From Auanema rhodensis (Eukaryota > Nematoda > Chromadorea > Rhabditida > Rhabditidae), in NCBI GenBank assembly GCA_964057225.1, contig OZ059900.1, positions 15,453,638-15,517,637 of the forward strand: DNA of 64,000 nucleotides. Reading direction: 5' to 3'. Shown one piece after another: positions 21,852 through 34,846 of this stretch (position 1 is its first letter; every line of letters begins with the position of its first letter). The translations under genes were made by a program, and so were the position numbers. The notes below the pieces were generated by a model, which ran no database searches, was not told the DNA's origin, and worked only from the letters and a program-made list of their open reading frames with translations.

Positions 21852-22877
21852 CGTGCCCTCAGAATATGCTAAATTCATTAATTTTCTAACCCCTGTTTTT
21901 TTGTCGTGAAAGTGGAACTAGACGTTGTACGAACAATTTTGAGCTAGGTTTCATTGACATTGCATGAGTTTGAACACATGAAATCGTAAGTCAAAACCTT
22001 GTTTACAGCGAAATTTCCAAAAACTGGTTTTCCAGCATAATAAAATATTTCTCATGGGAAATACTGTGTTTTTGTATTCTTCTAGTGTTCAGCATGTAAA
22101 ATGCTTCATTTTAGTATGTAACACGCTGAAATTCGTTGCATTTGACGACTCATATGAACAAAAATCGATTTAATCAATATTAGCCATAAGGGGCGTGCCC
22201 TCAGAATATGCTAATTTCCTTAATTTTCTAACCCCTGTTTTTTTGTCGTGAAAGTGGAACTAGACGTTGTACGAACAATTTTGAGCTAGGTTTCATTGAC
22301 ATTGCATGAGTTTGAACACATGAAATCGTAAGTCAAAACCTTGTTTACAGCGAAATTTCCAAACACTGGTTTTCCAGCATAATAAAATATTTCTCATGGG
22401 AAATACTGTGTTTTTGTATTTTTCTAGTGTTCAGCATGTAAAATGCTTCATTTTAGTATGTAACACGCTGAAATTCGTTGCATTTGACGACTCATATGAA
22501 CAAAAATCGATTTAATCAATATTAGCCATAAGGGGCGTGCCCTCAGAATATGCTAATTTCCTTAATTTTCTAACCCCTGTTTTTTTGTCGTGAAAGTGGA
22601 ACTAGACGTTGTACGAACAATTTTGAGCTAGGTTTCATTGACATTGCATGAGTTTGAACACATGAAATCGTAAGTCAAAACCTTGTTTACAGCGAAATTT
22701 CCAAAAACTGGTTTTCCAGCATGATGAAATATTTCTCATGGGAAATACTGTGTTTTTGTATTTTTCTAGTGTTCAGCATGTAAAATGCTTCATTTTAGTA
22801 TGTAACACGCTGAAATTCGTTGCATTTGACGACTCATATGAACAAAAATCGATTTAATCAATATTAGCCATAAGGGG

Positions 22878-23218
22878 CGTGCCCTCAGAATATGCTAATT
22901 TCCTTAATTTTCTAACCCCTGTTTTTTGTCGTGAAAGTGGAACTAGACGTTGTACGAACAATTTTGAGCTAGGTTTCATTGACATTGCATGAGTTTGAAC
23001 ACATGAAATCGTAAGTCAAAACCTTGTTTACAGCGAAATTTCCAAAAACTGGTTTTCCAGCATAATAAAATATTTCTCATGGGAAATACTGTGTTTTTGT
23101 ATTTTTCTAGTGTTCAGCATGTAAAATGCTTCATTTTAGTATGTAACACGCTGAAATTCGTTGCATTTGACGACTCATATGAACAAAAATCGATTTAATC
23201 AATATTAGCCATAAGGGG
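22878..23218. repeat. 341-bp monomer M68 (T6 tract)
   Basis: Carries the same T7 to T6 contraction as M50 (near 22921-22928) and occupies the same place in the duplicated block. Confidence 0.93.
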
Positions 23219-24244
23219 CGTGCCCTCAGAATATGCTAATTTCCTTAATTTTCTAACCCCTGTTTTTTTGTCGTGAAAGTGGAACTAGACGTTGTAGGAA
23301 CAATTTTGAGCTAGGTTTCATTGACATTGCATGAGTTTGAACACATGAAATCGTAAGTCAAAACCTTGTTTACAGCGAAATTTCCAAAAACTGGTTTTCC
23401 AGCATAATAAAATATTTCTCATGGGAAATACTGTGTTTTTGTATTTTTCTAGCGTTCAGCATGTAAAATGCTTCATTTTAGTATGTAACACGCTGAAATT
23501 CGTTGCATTTGACGACTCATATGAACAAAAATCGATTTAATCAATATTAGCCATAAAGGGCGTGCCCTCAGAATATGCTAATTTCCTAAATTTTCTAACC
23601 CCTGTTTTTTTGTCGTGAAAGTGGAACTAGACGTTGTACGAACAATTTTGAGCTAGGTTTCATTGACATTGCATGAGTTTGAACACATGAAATCGTAAGT
23701 CAAAACCTTGTTTACAGCGAAATTTCCAAAAACTGGTTTTCCAGCATAATAAAATATTTCTCATAGGAGATACTGTGTTTTTGTATTTTTCTAGTGTTCA
23801 GCATGTAAAATGCTTCATTTTAGTATGTAACACGCTGAAATTCGTTGCATTTGACGACTCATATGAACAAAAATCGATTTAATCAATATTAGCCATAAGG
23901 GGCGTGCCCTCAGAATATGCTAATTTCCTTAATTTTCTAACCCGTGTTTTTTAGTCGTGAAAGTGGAACTAGACGTTGTACGAACAATTTAGAGCTAGGT
24001 TTCATTGACATTGCATGAGTTTGAACACATGAAATCGTAAGTCAAAACCTTGTTTACAGCGAAATTTCCAAAAACTGGTTTTCCAGCATAATAAAATATT
24101 TCTCATGGGAAATACTGTGTTTTTGTATTTTTCTAGTGTTCAGCATGTAAAATGCTTCATTTTAGTATGTAACACGCTGAAATTCGTTGCATTTGACGAC
24201 TCATATGAACAAAAATCGATTTAATCAATATTAGCCATAAGGGG

Positions 24245-26638
24245 CGTGCCCTCAGAATATGCGAATTTCCTTAATTTTCTAACCCCTGTTTTTTTGTCGT
24301 GAAAGTGGAACTAGACGTTGTACGAACAATTTTGAGCTAGGTTTCATTGACATTGCATGAGTTTGAACACATGAAATCGTAAGTCAAAACCTTGTTTACA
24401 GCGAAATTTCCAAAAACTGGTTTTCCAGCATAATAAAATATTTCTCATGGGTATTACTGTGTTTTTGTATTTTTCTAGTGTTCAGCATGTAAAATGCTTC
24501 ATTTTAGTATGTAACACGCTGAAATTCGTTGCATTTGACGACTCATATGAACAAAAATCGATTTAATCAATATTAGCCATAAGGGGCGTGCCCTCAGAAT
24601 ATGCTAATTTCCTTAATTTTCTAACCCGTGTTTTTTAGTCGTGAAAGTGGAACTAGACGTTGTACGAACAATTTTGAGCTAGGTTTCATTGACATTGCAT
24701 GAGTTTGAACACATGAAATCGTAAGTCAAAACCTTGTTTACAGCGAAATTTCCAAAAACTGGTTTTCCAGCATAATAAAATATTTCTCATGGGAGATACT
24801 GTGTTTTTGTATTTTTCTAGTGTTCAGCATGTAAAATGCTTCATTTTAGTATGTAACACGCTGAAATTCGTTGCATTTGACGACTCATATGAACAAAAAT
24901 CGATTTAATCAATATTAGCCATAAGGGGCGTGCCCTCAGAATATGCTAATTTCCTTAATTTTCTAACCCCAGTTTTTTTGTCGTGAAAGTGGAACTAGAC
25001 GTTGTACGAACAATTTTGAGCTAGGTTTCATTGACATTGCATGAGTTTGAACACATGAAATCGTAAGTCAAAACCTTGTTTACAGCGAAATTTTCAAAAA
25101 CTGGTTTTCCAGCATAATAAAATATTTCTCATGGGAAATACTGTGTTTTTGTATTTTTCTAGTGTTCAGCATGTAAAATGCTTCATTTTAGTATGTAACA
25201 CGCTGAAATTCGTTGCATTTGACTACTCATATGAACAAAAATCGATTTAATCAATATTAGCCATAAGGGGCGTACCCTCAGAATATGCTAATTTCCTTAA
25301 TTTTCTAACCCGTGTTTTTTAGTCGTGAAAGTGGAACTAGACGTTGTACGAACAATTTAGAGCTAGGTTTCATTGACATTGCATGAGTTTGAACACATGA
25401 AATCGTAAGTCAAAACCTTGTTTACAGCGAAATTTCCAAAAACTGGTTTTCCAGCATAATAAAATATTTCTCATGGGAAATACTGTGTTTTTGTATTTTT
25501 CTAGTGTTCAGCATGTAAAATGCTTCATTTTAGTATGTAACACGCTGAAATTCGTTGCATTTGACGACTCATATGAACAAAAATCGATTTAATCAATATT
25601 AGCCATAAAGGGCGTGCCCTCAGAATATGCTAATTTCCTTAATTTTCTAACCCGTGTTTTTTAGTCGTGAAAGTGGAACTAGACGTTGTACGAACAATTT
25701 AGAGCTAGGTTTCATTGACATTGCATGAGTTTGAACACATGAAATCGTAAGTCAAAACCTTGTTTACAGCGAAATTTCCAAAAACTGGTTTTCCAGCATA
25801 ATAAAATATTTCTCATGGGAAATACTGTGTTTTTGTATTTTTCTAGTGTTCAGCATGTAAAATGCTTCATTTTAGTATGTAACACGCTGAAATTCGTTGC
25901 ATTTGACGACTCATATGAACAAAAATCGATTTAATCAATATTAGCCATAAGGGGCGTGCCCTCAGAATATGCTAATTTCCTTAATTTTCTAACCCGTGTT
26001 TTTTAGTCGTGAAAGTGGAACTAGACGTTGTACGAACAATTTAGAGCTAGGTTTCATTGACATTGCATGAGTTTGAACACATGAAATCGTAAGTCAAAAC
26101 CTTGTTTACAGCGAAATTTTCAAAAACTGGTTTTCCAGCATAATAAAATATTTCTCATGGGTATTACTGTGTTTTTGTATTTTTCTAGTGTTCAGCATGT
26201 AAAATGCTTCATTTTAGTATGTAACACGCTGAAATTCGTTGCATTTGACTACTCATATGAACAAAAATCGATTTAATCAATATTAGCCATAAGGGGCGTG
26301 CCCTCAGAATATGCTAATTTCCTTAATTTTCTAACCCGTGTTTTTTAGTCGTGAAAGTGGAACTAGACGTTGTACGAACAATTTAGAGCTAGGTTTCATT
26401 GACATTGCATGAGTTTGAACACATGAAATCGTAAGTCAAAACCTTGTTTACAGCGAAATTTCCAAAAACTGGTTTTCCAGCATAATAAAATATTTCTCAT
26501 GGGAAATACTGTGTTTTTGTATTTTTCTAGTGTTCAGCATGTAAAATGCTTCATTTTAGTATGTAACACGCTGAAATTCGTTGCATTTGACGACTCATAT
26601 GAACAAAAATCGATTTAATCAATATTAGCCATAAAGGG
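24245..26638. repeat. Monomers M72-M78: CCCGTG/TTAG and ATTTAGAGC group
   Basis: M72 has ATGCGAATTTCC and GGGTATTACT; M73 has CCCGTGTTTTTTAGTCG and GGGAGATACT; M74 has CCCCAG, AAATTTTCAAA and GACTACTCAT; M75 has CGTACCCTC; M75-M78 carry CCCGTG with ATTTAGAGC; M77 also has AAATTTTCAAA, GGGTATTACT and GACTACTC. M72-M73 recur at M88-M89. M77 combines a CCCGTG front with back markers of M74 and M72, consistent with gene-conversion-like patchwork. Confidence 0.88.
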
Positions 26639-29600
26639 CGTGCCCTCAGAATATGCTAATTTCCTTAATTTTCTAACCCCGGTTTTTTTGTCGTGAAAGT
26701 GGAACTAGACGTTGTAGGAACAATTTTGAGCTAGGTTTCGTTGACATTGCATGAGTGTGAACACATGAAATCGTAAGTCAAAACCTTGTTTACAGCGAAA
26801 TTTCCAAAAACTGGTTTTCCAGCATAATAAAATATTTCTCATGGGAAATACTGTGTTTTTGTATTTTTCTAGTGTTCAGCATGTAAAATGCTTCATTTTA
26901 GTATGTAACACGCTGAAATTCGTTGCATTTGACGACTCATATGAACAAAAATCGATTTAATCAATATTAGCCATAAGGGGCGTGCCCTCAGAATATGCTA
27001 ATTACCTTAATTTTCTAACCCGTGTTTTTTAGTCGTGAAAGTGGAACTAGACGTTGTACGAACAATTTTGAGCTAGGTTTCATTGACATTGCATGAGTTT
27101 GAACACATGAAATCGTAAGTCAAAACCTTGTTTACAGCGAAATTTCCAAAAACTGGTTTTCCAGCATAATAAAATATTTCTCATGGGAAATACTGTGTTT
27201 TTGTATTTTTCTAGTGTTCAGCATGTAAAATGCTTCATTTTAGTATGTAACACGCTGAAATTCGTTGCATTTGACGACTCATATGAACAAAAATCGATTT
27301 AATCAATATTAGCCATAAAGGGCGTGCCCTCAGAATATGCTAATTTCCTTAATTTTCTAACCCCGGTTTTTTTGTCGTGAAAGTGGAACTAGACGTTGTA
27401 GGAACAATTTTGAGCTAGGTTTCATTGACATTGCATGAGTTTGAACACATGAAATCGTAAGTCAAAACCTTGTTTACAGCGAAATTTCCAAAAACTGGTT
27501 TTCCAGCATAATAAAATATTTCTCATGGGAAATACTGTGTTTTTGTATTTTTCTAGTGTTCAGCATGTAAAATGCTTCATTTTAGTATGTAACACGCTGA
27601 AATTCGTTGCATTTGACGACTCATATAAACAAAAATCGATTTAATCAATATTAGCCATAAAGGGCGTGCCCTCAGAATATGCTAATTTCCTTAATTTTCT
27701 AACCCCGGTTTTTTTGTCGTGAAAGTGGAACTAGACGTTGTAGGAACAATTTTGAGCTAGGTTTCATTGACATTGCATGAGTTTGAACACATGAAATCGT
27801 AAGTCAAAACCTTGTTTACAGCGAAATTTCCAAAAACTGGTTTTCCAGCATAATAAAATATTTCTCATGGGAAATACTGTGTTTTTGTATTTTTCTAGCG
27901 TTCAGCATGTAAAATGCTTCATTTTAGTATGTAACACGCTGAAATTCGTTGCATTTGACGACTCATATGAACAAAAATCGATTTAATCAATATTAGCCAT
28001 AAGGGGCGTGCCCTCAGAATATGCTAATTTCCTTAATTTTCTAACCCCTGTTTTTTTGTCGTGAAAGTGGAACTAGACGTTGTAGGAACAATTTTGAGCT
28101 AGGTTTCATTGACATTGCATGAGTTTGAACACATGAAATCGTAAGTCAAAACCTTGTTTACAGCGAAATTTCCAAAAACTGGTTTTCCAGCATAATAAAA
28201 TATTTCTCATGGGAAATACTGTGTTTTTGTATTTTTCTAAAGTTCAGCATGTAAAATGCTTCATTTTAGTATGTAACACGCTGAAATTCGTTGCATTTGA
28301 CGACTCATATGAACAAAAATCGATTTAATCAATATTAGCCATAAGGGGCGTGCCCTCAGAATATGCTAATTTCCTTAATTTTCTAACCCCTGTTTTTTTG
28401 TCGTGAAAGTGGAACTAGACGTTGTACGAACAATTTTGAGCTAGGTTTCATTGACATTGCATGAGTTTGAACACATGAAATCGTAAGTCAAAACCTTGTT
28501 TACAGCGAAATTTCCAAAAACTGGTTTTCCAGCATAATAAAATATTTCTCATGGGAAATACTATGTTTTTGTATTTTTCTAGTGTTCAGCATGTAAAATG
28601 CTTCATTTTAGTATGTAACACGCTGAAATTCGTTGCATTTGACGACTCATATGAACAAAAATCGATTTAATCAATATTAGCCATAAGGGGCGTGCCCTCA
28701 GAATATGCTAATTTCCTTAATTTTCTAACCCCTGTTTTTTTGTCGTGAAAGTGGAACTAGACGTTGTAGGAACAATTTTGAGCTAGGTTTCTTTGACATT
28801 GCATGAGTTTGAACACATGAAATCGTAAGTCAAAACCTTGTTTACAGCGAAATTTCCAAAAACTGGTTTTCCAGCATAATAAAATATTTCTCATGGGAAA
28901 TACTGTGTTTTTGTATTTTTCTAGCGTTCAGCATGTAAAATGCTTCATTTTAGTATGTAACACGCTGAAATTCGTTGCATTTGACGACTCATATGAACAA
29001 AAATCGATTTAATCAATATTAGCCATAAAGGGCGTGCTCTCAGAATATGCTAATTTCCTTAATTTTCTAACCCCTGTTTTTTTGTCGTGAAAGTGGAACT
29101 AGACGTTGTAGGAACAATTTTGAGCTAGGTTTCAATGACATTGCATGAGTTTGAACACATGAAATCGTAAGTCAAAACCTTGTTTACAGCGAAATTTCCA
29201 AAAACTGGTTTTCCAGCATAATAAAATATTTCTCATGGGAAATACTGTGTTTTTGTATTTTTCTAGCGTTCAGCATGTAAAATGCTTCATTTTAGTATGT
29301 GACACGCTGAAATTCGTTGCATTTGACGACTCATATGAACAAAAATCGATTTAATCAATATTAGCCATAAGGGGCGTGCCCTCAGAATATGCTAATTTCC
29401 TTAATTTTCTAACCCCTGTTTTTTTGTCGTGAAAGTGGAACTAGACGTTGTACGAACAATTTTGAGCTAGGTTTCATTGACATTGCATGAGTTTGAACAC
29501 ATGAAATCGTAAGTCAAAACCTTGTTTACAGCGAAATTTCCAAAAACTGGTTTTCCAGCATAATAAAATATTTCTCATGGGAAATACTGTGTTTTTGTAT

Positions 29601-29716
29601 TTTTCTAGTGTTCAGCATGTAAAATGCTTCATTTTAGTATGTAACACGCTGAAATTCGTTGCATTTGACGACTCATATGAACAAAAATCGATTTAATCAA
29701 TATTAGCCATAAGGGG
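26639..29716. repeat. Monomers M79-M87: CCCCGG and GTAGGAAC group
   Basis: M79, M81 and M82 have CCCCGGTTTTTTT with GTAGGAAC; M79 also has TTTCGTTGAC and GAGTGTGAAC; M80 has CTAATTACC with CCCGTG; M81 has CATATAAAC; M83 has TTCTAAAGTTC; M84 has TACTATG; M85 has TTCTTTGAC and CTAGCG; M86 has GTGCTCTC, TTCAATGAC and GTGACACG; M87 is near consensus. M85-M86 are the relatives of M171-M172 and M176-M177, about 29.4 kb to the right. Confidence 0.88.
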
Positions 29717-32452
29717 CGTGCCCTCAGAATATGCGAATTTCCTTAATTTTCTAACCCCTGTTTTTTTGTCGTGAAAGTGGAACTAGACGTTGTACGAACA
29801 ATTTTGAGCTAGGTTTCATTGACATTGCATGAGTTTGAACACATGAAATCGTAAGTCAAAACCTTGTTTACAGCGAAATTTCCAAAAACTGGTTTTCCAG
29901 CATAATAAAATATTTCTCATGGGTATTACTGTGTTTTTGTATTTTTCTAGTGTTCAGCATGTAAAATGCTTCATTTTAGTATGTAACACGCTGAAATTCG
30001 TTGCATTTGACGACTCATATGAACAAAAATCGATTTAATCAATATTAGCCATAAAGGGCGTGCCCTCAGAATATGCTAATTTCCTTAATTTTCTAACCCG
30101 TGTTTTTTAGTCGTGAAAGTGGAACTAGACGTTGTACGAACAATTTTGAGCTAGGTTTCATTGACATTGCATGAGTTTGAACACATGAAATCGTAAGTCA
30201 AAACCTTGTTTACAGCGAAATTTCCAAAAACTGGTTTTCCAGCATAATAAAATATTTCTCATGGGAGATACTGTGTTTTTGTATTTTTCTAGTGTTCAGC
30301 ATGTAAAATGCTTCATTTTAGTATGTAACACGCTGAAATTCGTTGCATTTGACGACTCATATGAACAAAAATCGATTTAATCAATATTAGCCATAAGGGG
30401 CGTGCCCTCAGAATATGCTAATTTCCTTAATTTTCTAACCCGTGTTTTTTAGTCGTGAAAGTGGAACTAGACGTTGTACGAACAATTTTGAGCTAGGTTT
30501 CATTGACATTGCATGAGTTTGAACACATGAAATCGTAAGTCAAAACCTTGTTTACAGCGAAATTTCCAAAAACTGGTTTTCCAGCATAATAAAATATTTC
30601 TCATGGGAAATACTATGTTTTTGTATTTTTCTAGTGTTCAGCATGTAAAATGCTTCATTTTAGTATGTAACACGCTGAAATTCGTTGCATTTGACGACTC
30701 ATATGAACAAAAATCGATTTAATCAATATTAGCCATAAAGGGCGTGCCCTCAGAATATGCTAATTTCCTTAATTTTCTAACCCCGGTTTTTTTGTCGTGA
30801 AAGTGGAACTAGACGTTGTAGGAACAATTTTGAGCTAGGTTTCATTGACATTGCATGAGTTTGAACACATGAAATCGTAAGTCAAAACCTTGTTTACAGC
30901 GAAATTTCCAAAAACTGGTTTTCCAGCATAATAAAATATTTCTCATGGGAAATACTGTGTTTTTGTATTTTTCTAGTGTTCAGCATGTGAAATGCTTCAT
31001 TTTAGTATGTAACACGCTGAAATTCGTTGCATTTGACGACTCATATGAACAAAAATCGATTTAATCAATATTAGCCATAAGGGGCGTGCCCTCAGAATAT
31101 GCTAATTACCTTAATTTTCTAACCCCTGTTTTTTTGTCGTGAAAGTGGAACTAGACGTTGTAGGAACAATTTTGAGCTAGGTTTCATTGACATTGCATGA
31201 GTTTGAACACATGAAATCGTAAGTCAAAACCTTGTTTACAGCGAAATTTTCAAAAACTGGTTTTCCAGCATAATAAAATATTTCTCATGGGAAATACTGT
31301 GTTTTTGTATTTTTCTAGTGTTCAGCATGTAAAATGCTTCATTTTAGTATGTAACACGCTGAAATTCGTTGCATTTGACGACTCATATGAACAAAAATCG
31401 ATTTAATCAATATTAGCCATAAGGGGCGTGCCCTCAGAATATGCTAATTACCTTAATTTTCTAACCCCTGTTTTTTTGTCGTGAAAGTGGAACTAGACGT
31501 TGTAGGAACAATTTTGAGCTAGGTTTCATTGACATTGCATGAGTTTGAACACATGAAATCGTAAGTCAAAACCTTGTTTACAGCGAAATTTTCAAAAACT
31601 GGTTTTCCAGCATAATAAAATATTTCTCATGGGAAATACTGTGTTTTTGTATTTTTCTAGTGTTCAGCATGTAAAATGCTTCATTTTAGTATGTAACACG
31701 CTGAAATTCGTTGCATTTGACGACTCATATGAACAAAAATCGATTTAATCAATATTAGCCATAAGGGGCGTGCCCTCAGAATATGCTAATTTCCTTAATT
31801 TTCTAACCCCGGTTTTTTAGTCGTGAAAGTGGAACTAGACGTTGTAGGAACAATTTTGAGCTAGGTTTCATTGACATTGCATGAGTTTGAACACATGAAA
31901 TCGTAAGTCAAAACCTTGTTTACAGCGAAATTTCCAAAAACTGGTTTTCCAGCATAATAAAATATTTCTCATGGGAAATACTGTGTTTTTGTATTTTTCT
32001 AGTGTTCAGCATGTAAAATGCTTCATTTTAGTATGTAACACGCTGAAATTCGTTGCATTTGACGACTCATATAAACAAAAATCGATTTAATCAATATTAG
32101 CCATAAGGGGCGTGCCCTCAGAATATGCTAATTTCCTTAATTTTCTAACCCCGGTTTTTTTGTCGTGAAAGTGGAACTAGACGTTGTACGAACAATTTTG
32201 AGCTAGGTTTCATTGACTATGCATGAGTTTGAACACATGAAATCGTAAGTCAAAACCTTGTTTACAGCGAAATTTCCAAAAACTGGTTTTCCAGCATAAT
32301 AAAATATTTCTCATGGGAAATACTGTGTTTTTGTATTTTTCTAGTGTTCAGCATGTAAAATGCTTCATTTTAGTATGTAACACGCTGAAATTCGTTGCAT
32401 TTGACGACTCATATGAACAAAAATCGATTTAATCAATATTAGCCATAAGGGG
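29717..32452. repeat. Monomers M88-M95: source-like copy for the right-hand block
   Basis: M88-M89 repeat M72-M73 at an offset of 5,472 bp (16 monomers). M90 has CCCGTG/TTAG and TACTATG; M91 CCCCGG, GTAGG and GTGAAATGC; M92 and M93 CTAATTACC, GTAGG and AAATTTTC; M94 CCCCGGTTTTTTAG and CATATAAAC; M95 CCCCGG and GACTATGCATG. From the back half of M90 onward the series is copied at M177-M187. Confidence 0.92.
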
Positions 32453-34846
32453 CGTGCCCTCAGAATATGCTAATTTCCTTAATTTTCTAACCCCTGTTTT
32501 TTTGTCGTGAAAGTGGAACTAGACGTTGTACGAACAATTTTGAGCTAGGTTTTATTGACATTGCATGAGTTTGAACACATGAAATCGTAAGTCAAAACCT
32601 TGTTTACAGCGAAATTTCCAAAAACTGGTTTTCCAGCATAATAAAATATTTCTCATGGGAAATACTGTGTTTTTGTATTTTTCTAGCGTTCAGCATGTAA
32701 AATGCTTCATTTTAGTATGTAACACGCTGAATATCGTTGCATTTGACGACTCATATGAACAAAAATCGATTTAATCAATATTAGCCATAAGGGGCGTGCC
32801 CTCAGAATATGCTAATTTCCTTAATTTTCTAACCCCTGTTTTTTTGTCGTGAAAGTGGAACTAGACGTTGTAGGAACAATTTTGAGCTAGGTTTCATTGA
32901 CATTGCATGAGTTTGAACACATGAAATCGTAAGTCAAAACCTTGTTTACAGCGAAATTTCCAAAAACTGGTTTTCCAGCATAATAAAATATTTCTCATGG
33001 GAAATACTGTGTTTTTGTATTTTTCTAGTGTTCAGCATGTAAAATGCTTCATTTTAGTATGTAACACGCTGAAATTCGTTGCATTTGACGACTCATATGA
33101 ACAAAAATCGATTTAATCAATATTAGCCATAAGGGGCGTGCCCTCAGAATATGCTAATTTCCTTAATTTTCTAACCCCTGTTTTTTTGTCATGAAAGTGG
33201 AACTAGACGTTGTACGAACAATTTTGAGCTAGGTTTCATTGACATTGCATGAGTTTGAACACATGAAATCGTAAGTCAAAACCTTGTTTACAGCGAAATT
33301 TCCAAAAACTGGTTTTCCAGCATAATAAAATATTTCTCATGGGAAATACTGTGTTTTTGTATTTTTCTAGTGTTCAGCATGTAAAATGCTTCATTTAAGT
33401 ATATAACACGCTGAAATTCGTTGCATTTGACGACTCATATGAACAAAAATCGATTTAATCAATATTAGCCATAAGGGGCGTGCCCTCAGAATATGCTAAT
33501 TTCCTTAATTTTCTAACACCTGTTTTTTTGTCGTGAAAGTGGAACTAGACGTTGTACGAACAATTTTGAGCTAGGTTTCATTGACATTGCATGAGTTTGA
33601 ACACATGAAATCGTAAGTCAAAACCTTGTTTACAGCGAAATTTCCAAAAACTGGTTTTCCAGCATAATAAAATATTTCTCATGGGTATTACTGTGTTTTT
33701 GTATTTTTCTAGCGTTCAGCATGTAAAATGCTTCATTTTAGTATGTAACACGCTGAAATTCGTTGCATTTGACGACTCATATGAACAAAAATCGATTTAA
33801 TCAATATTAGCCATAAAGGGCGTGCTCTCAGAATATGCTAATTTCCTTAATTTTCTAACCCCTGTTTTTTTGTCGTGAAAGTGGAACTAGACGTTGTAGG
33901 AACAATTTTGAGCTAGGTTTCATTGACATTGCATGAGTTTGAACACATGAAATCGTAAGTCAAAACCTTGTTTACAGCGAAATTTCCAAAAACTGGTTTT
34001 CCAGCATAATAAAATATTTCTCATGGGAAATACTGTGTTTTTGTATTTTTCTAGCGTTCAGCATGTAAAATGCTTCATTTTAGTATGTAACACGCTGAAA
34101 TTCGTTGCATTTGACGACTCATATGAACAAAAATCGATTTAATCAATATTAGCCATAAGGGGCGTGCCCTCAGAATATGCTAATTTCCTTAATTTTCTAA
34201 CCCCTGTTTTTTTGTCGTGAAAGTGGAACTAGACGTTGTACGAACAATTTTGAGCTAGGTTTTATTGACATTGCATGAGTTTGAACACATGAAATCGTAA
34301 GTCAAAACCTTGTTTACAGCGAAATTTCCAAAAACTGGTTTTCCAGCATAATAAAATATTTCTCATGGGAAATACTGTGTTTTTGTATTTTTCTAGCGTT
34401 CAGCATGTAAAATGCTTCATTTTAGTATGTAACACGCTGAATATCGTTGCATTTGACGACTCATATGAACAAAAATCGATTTAATCAATATTAGCCATAA
34501 GGGGCGTGCCCTCAGAATATGCTAATTTCCTTAATTTTCTAACCCCTGTTTTTTTGTCGTGAAAGTGGAACTAGACGTTGTAGGAACAATTTTGAGCTGG
34601 GTTTCATTGACATTGCATGAGTTTGAACACATGAAATCGTAAGTCAAAACCTTGTTTACAGCGAAATTTCCAAAAACTGGTTTTCCAGCATAATAAAATA
34701 TTTCTCATGGGTATTACTGTGTTTTTGTATTTTTCTAGCGTTCAGCATGTAAAATGCTTCATTTTAGTATGTAACACGCTGAAATTCGTTGCATTTGACG
34801 ACTCATATGAACAAAAATCGATTTAATCAATATTAGCCATAAAGGG
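32453..34846. repeat. Monomers M96-M102: 7-monomer block, copy 1
   Basis: M96 TTTTATTGAC, CTAGCG and GAATATCG; M97 GTAGG; M98 GTCATG and CATTTAAGTATATAAC; M99 AACACCTG, GGGTATTACT and CTAGCG; M100 GTGCTCTC, GTAGG and CTAGCG; M101 like M96; M102 GTAGG, GAGCTGGGTTT, GGGTATTACT and CTAGCG. The whole series recurs at M110-M116, 4,788 bp (14 monomers) downstream. I saw two differences: CATTTAAG/CATTTTAG in M98/M112 and GTAACAC/GTGACAC in M100/M114. Confidence 0.93.

Larger units (their letters stand above)
20493..24244. repeat. Monomers M61-M71: second copy of the M44-M53 block
   Basis: M61-M65 repeat M44-M48 at an offset of 5,795 bp (17 monomers minus the accumulated 19 bp of deletions). M66 (22194-22535) is an extra near-consensus unit with AAACACTGG. 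M67-M71 then repeat M49-M53 (GCATGATGAAAT, T6, CTAGCGTTC with GTAGGAAC, TTTCCTAAATT, CCCGTG/ATTTAGAGC). Private changes include GCATAAGTTTG in M63 and CATAGGAGATA in M70. The inserted or lost single monomer is exactly one register step. Confidence 0.92.
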
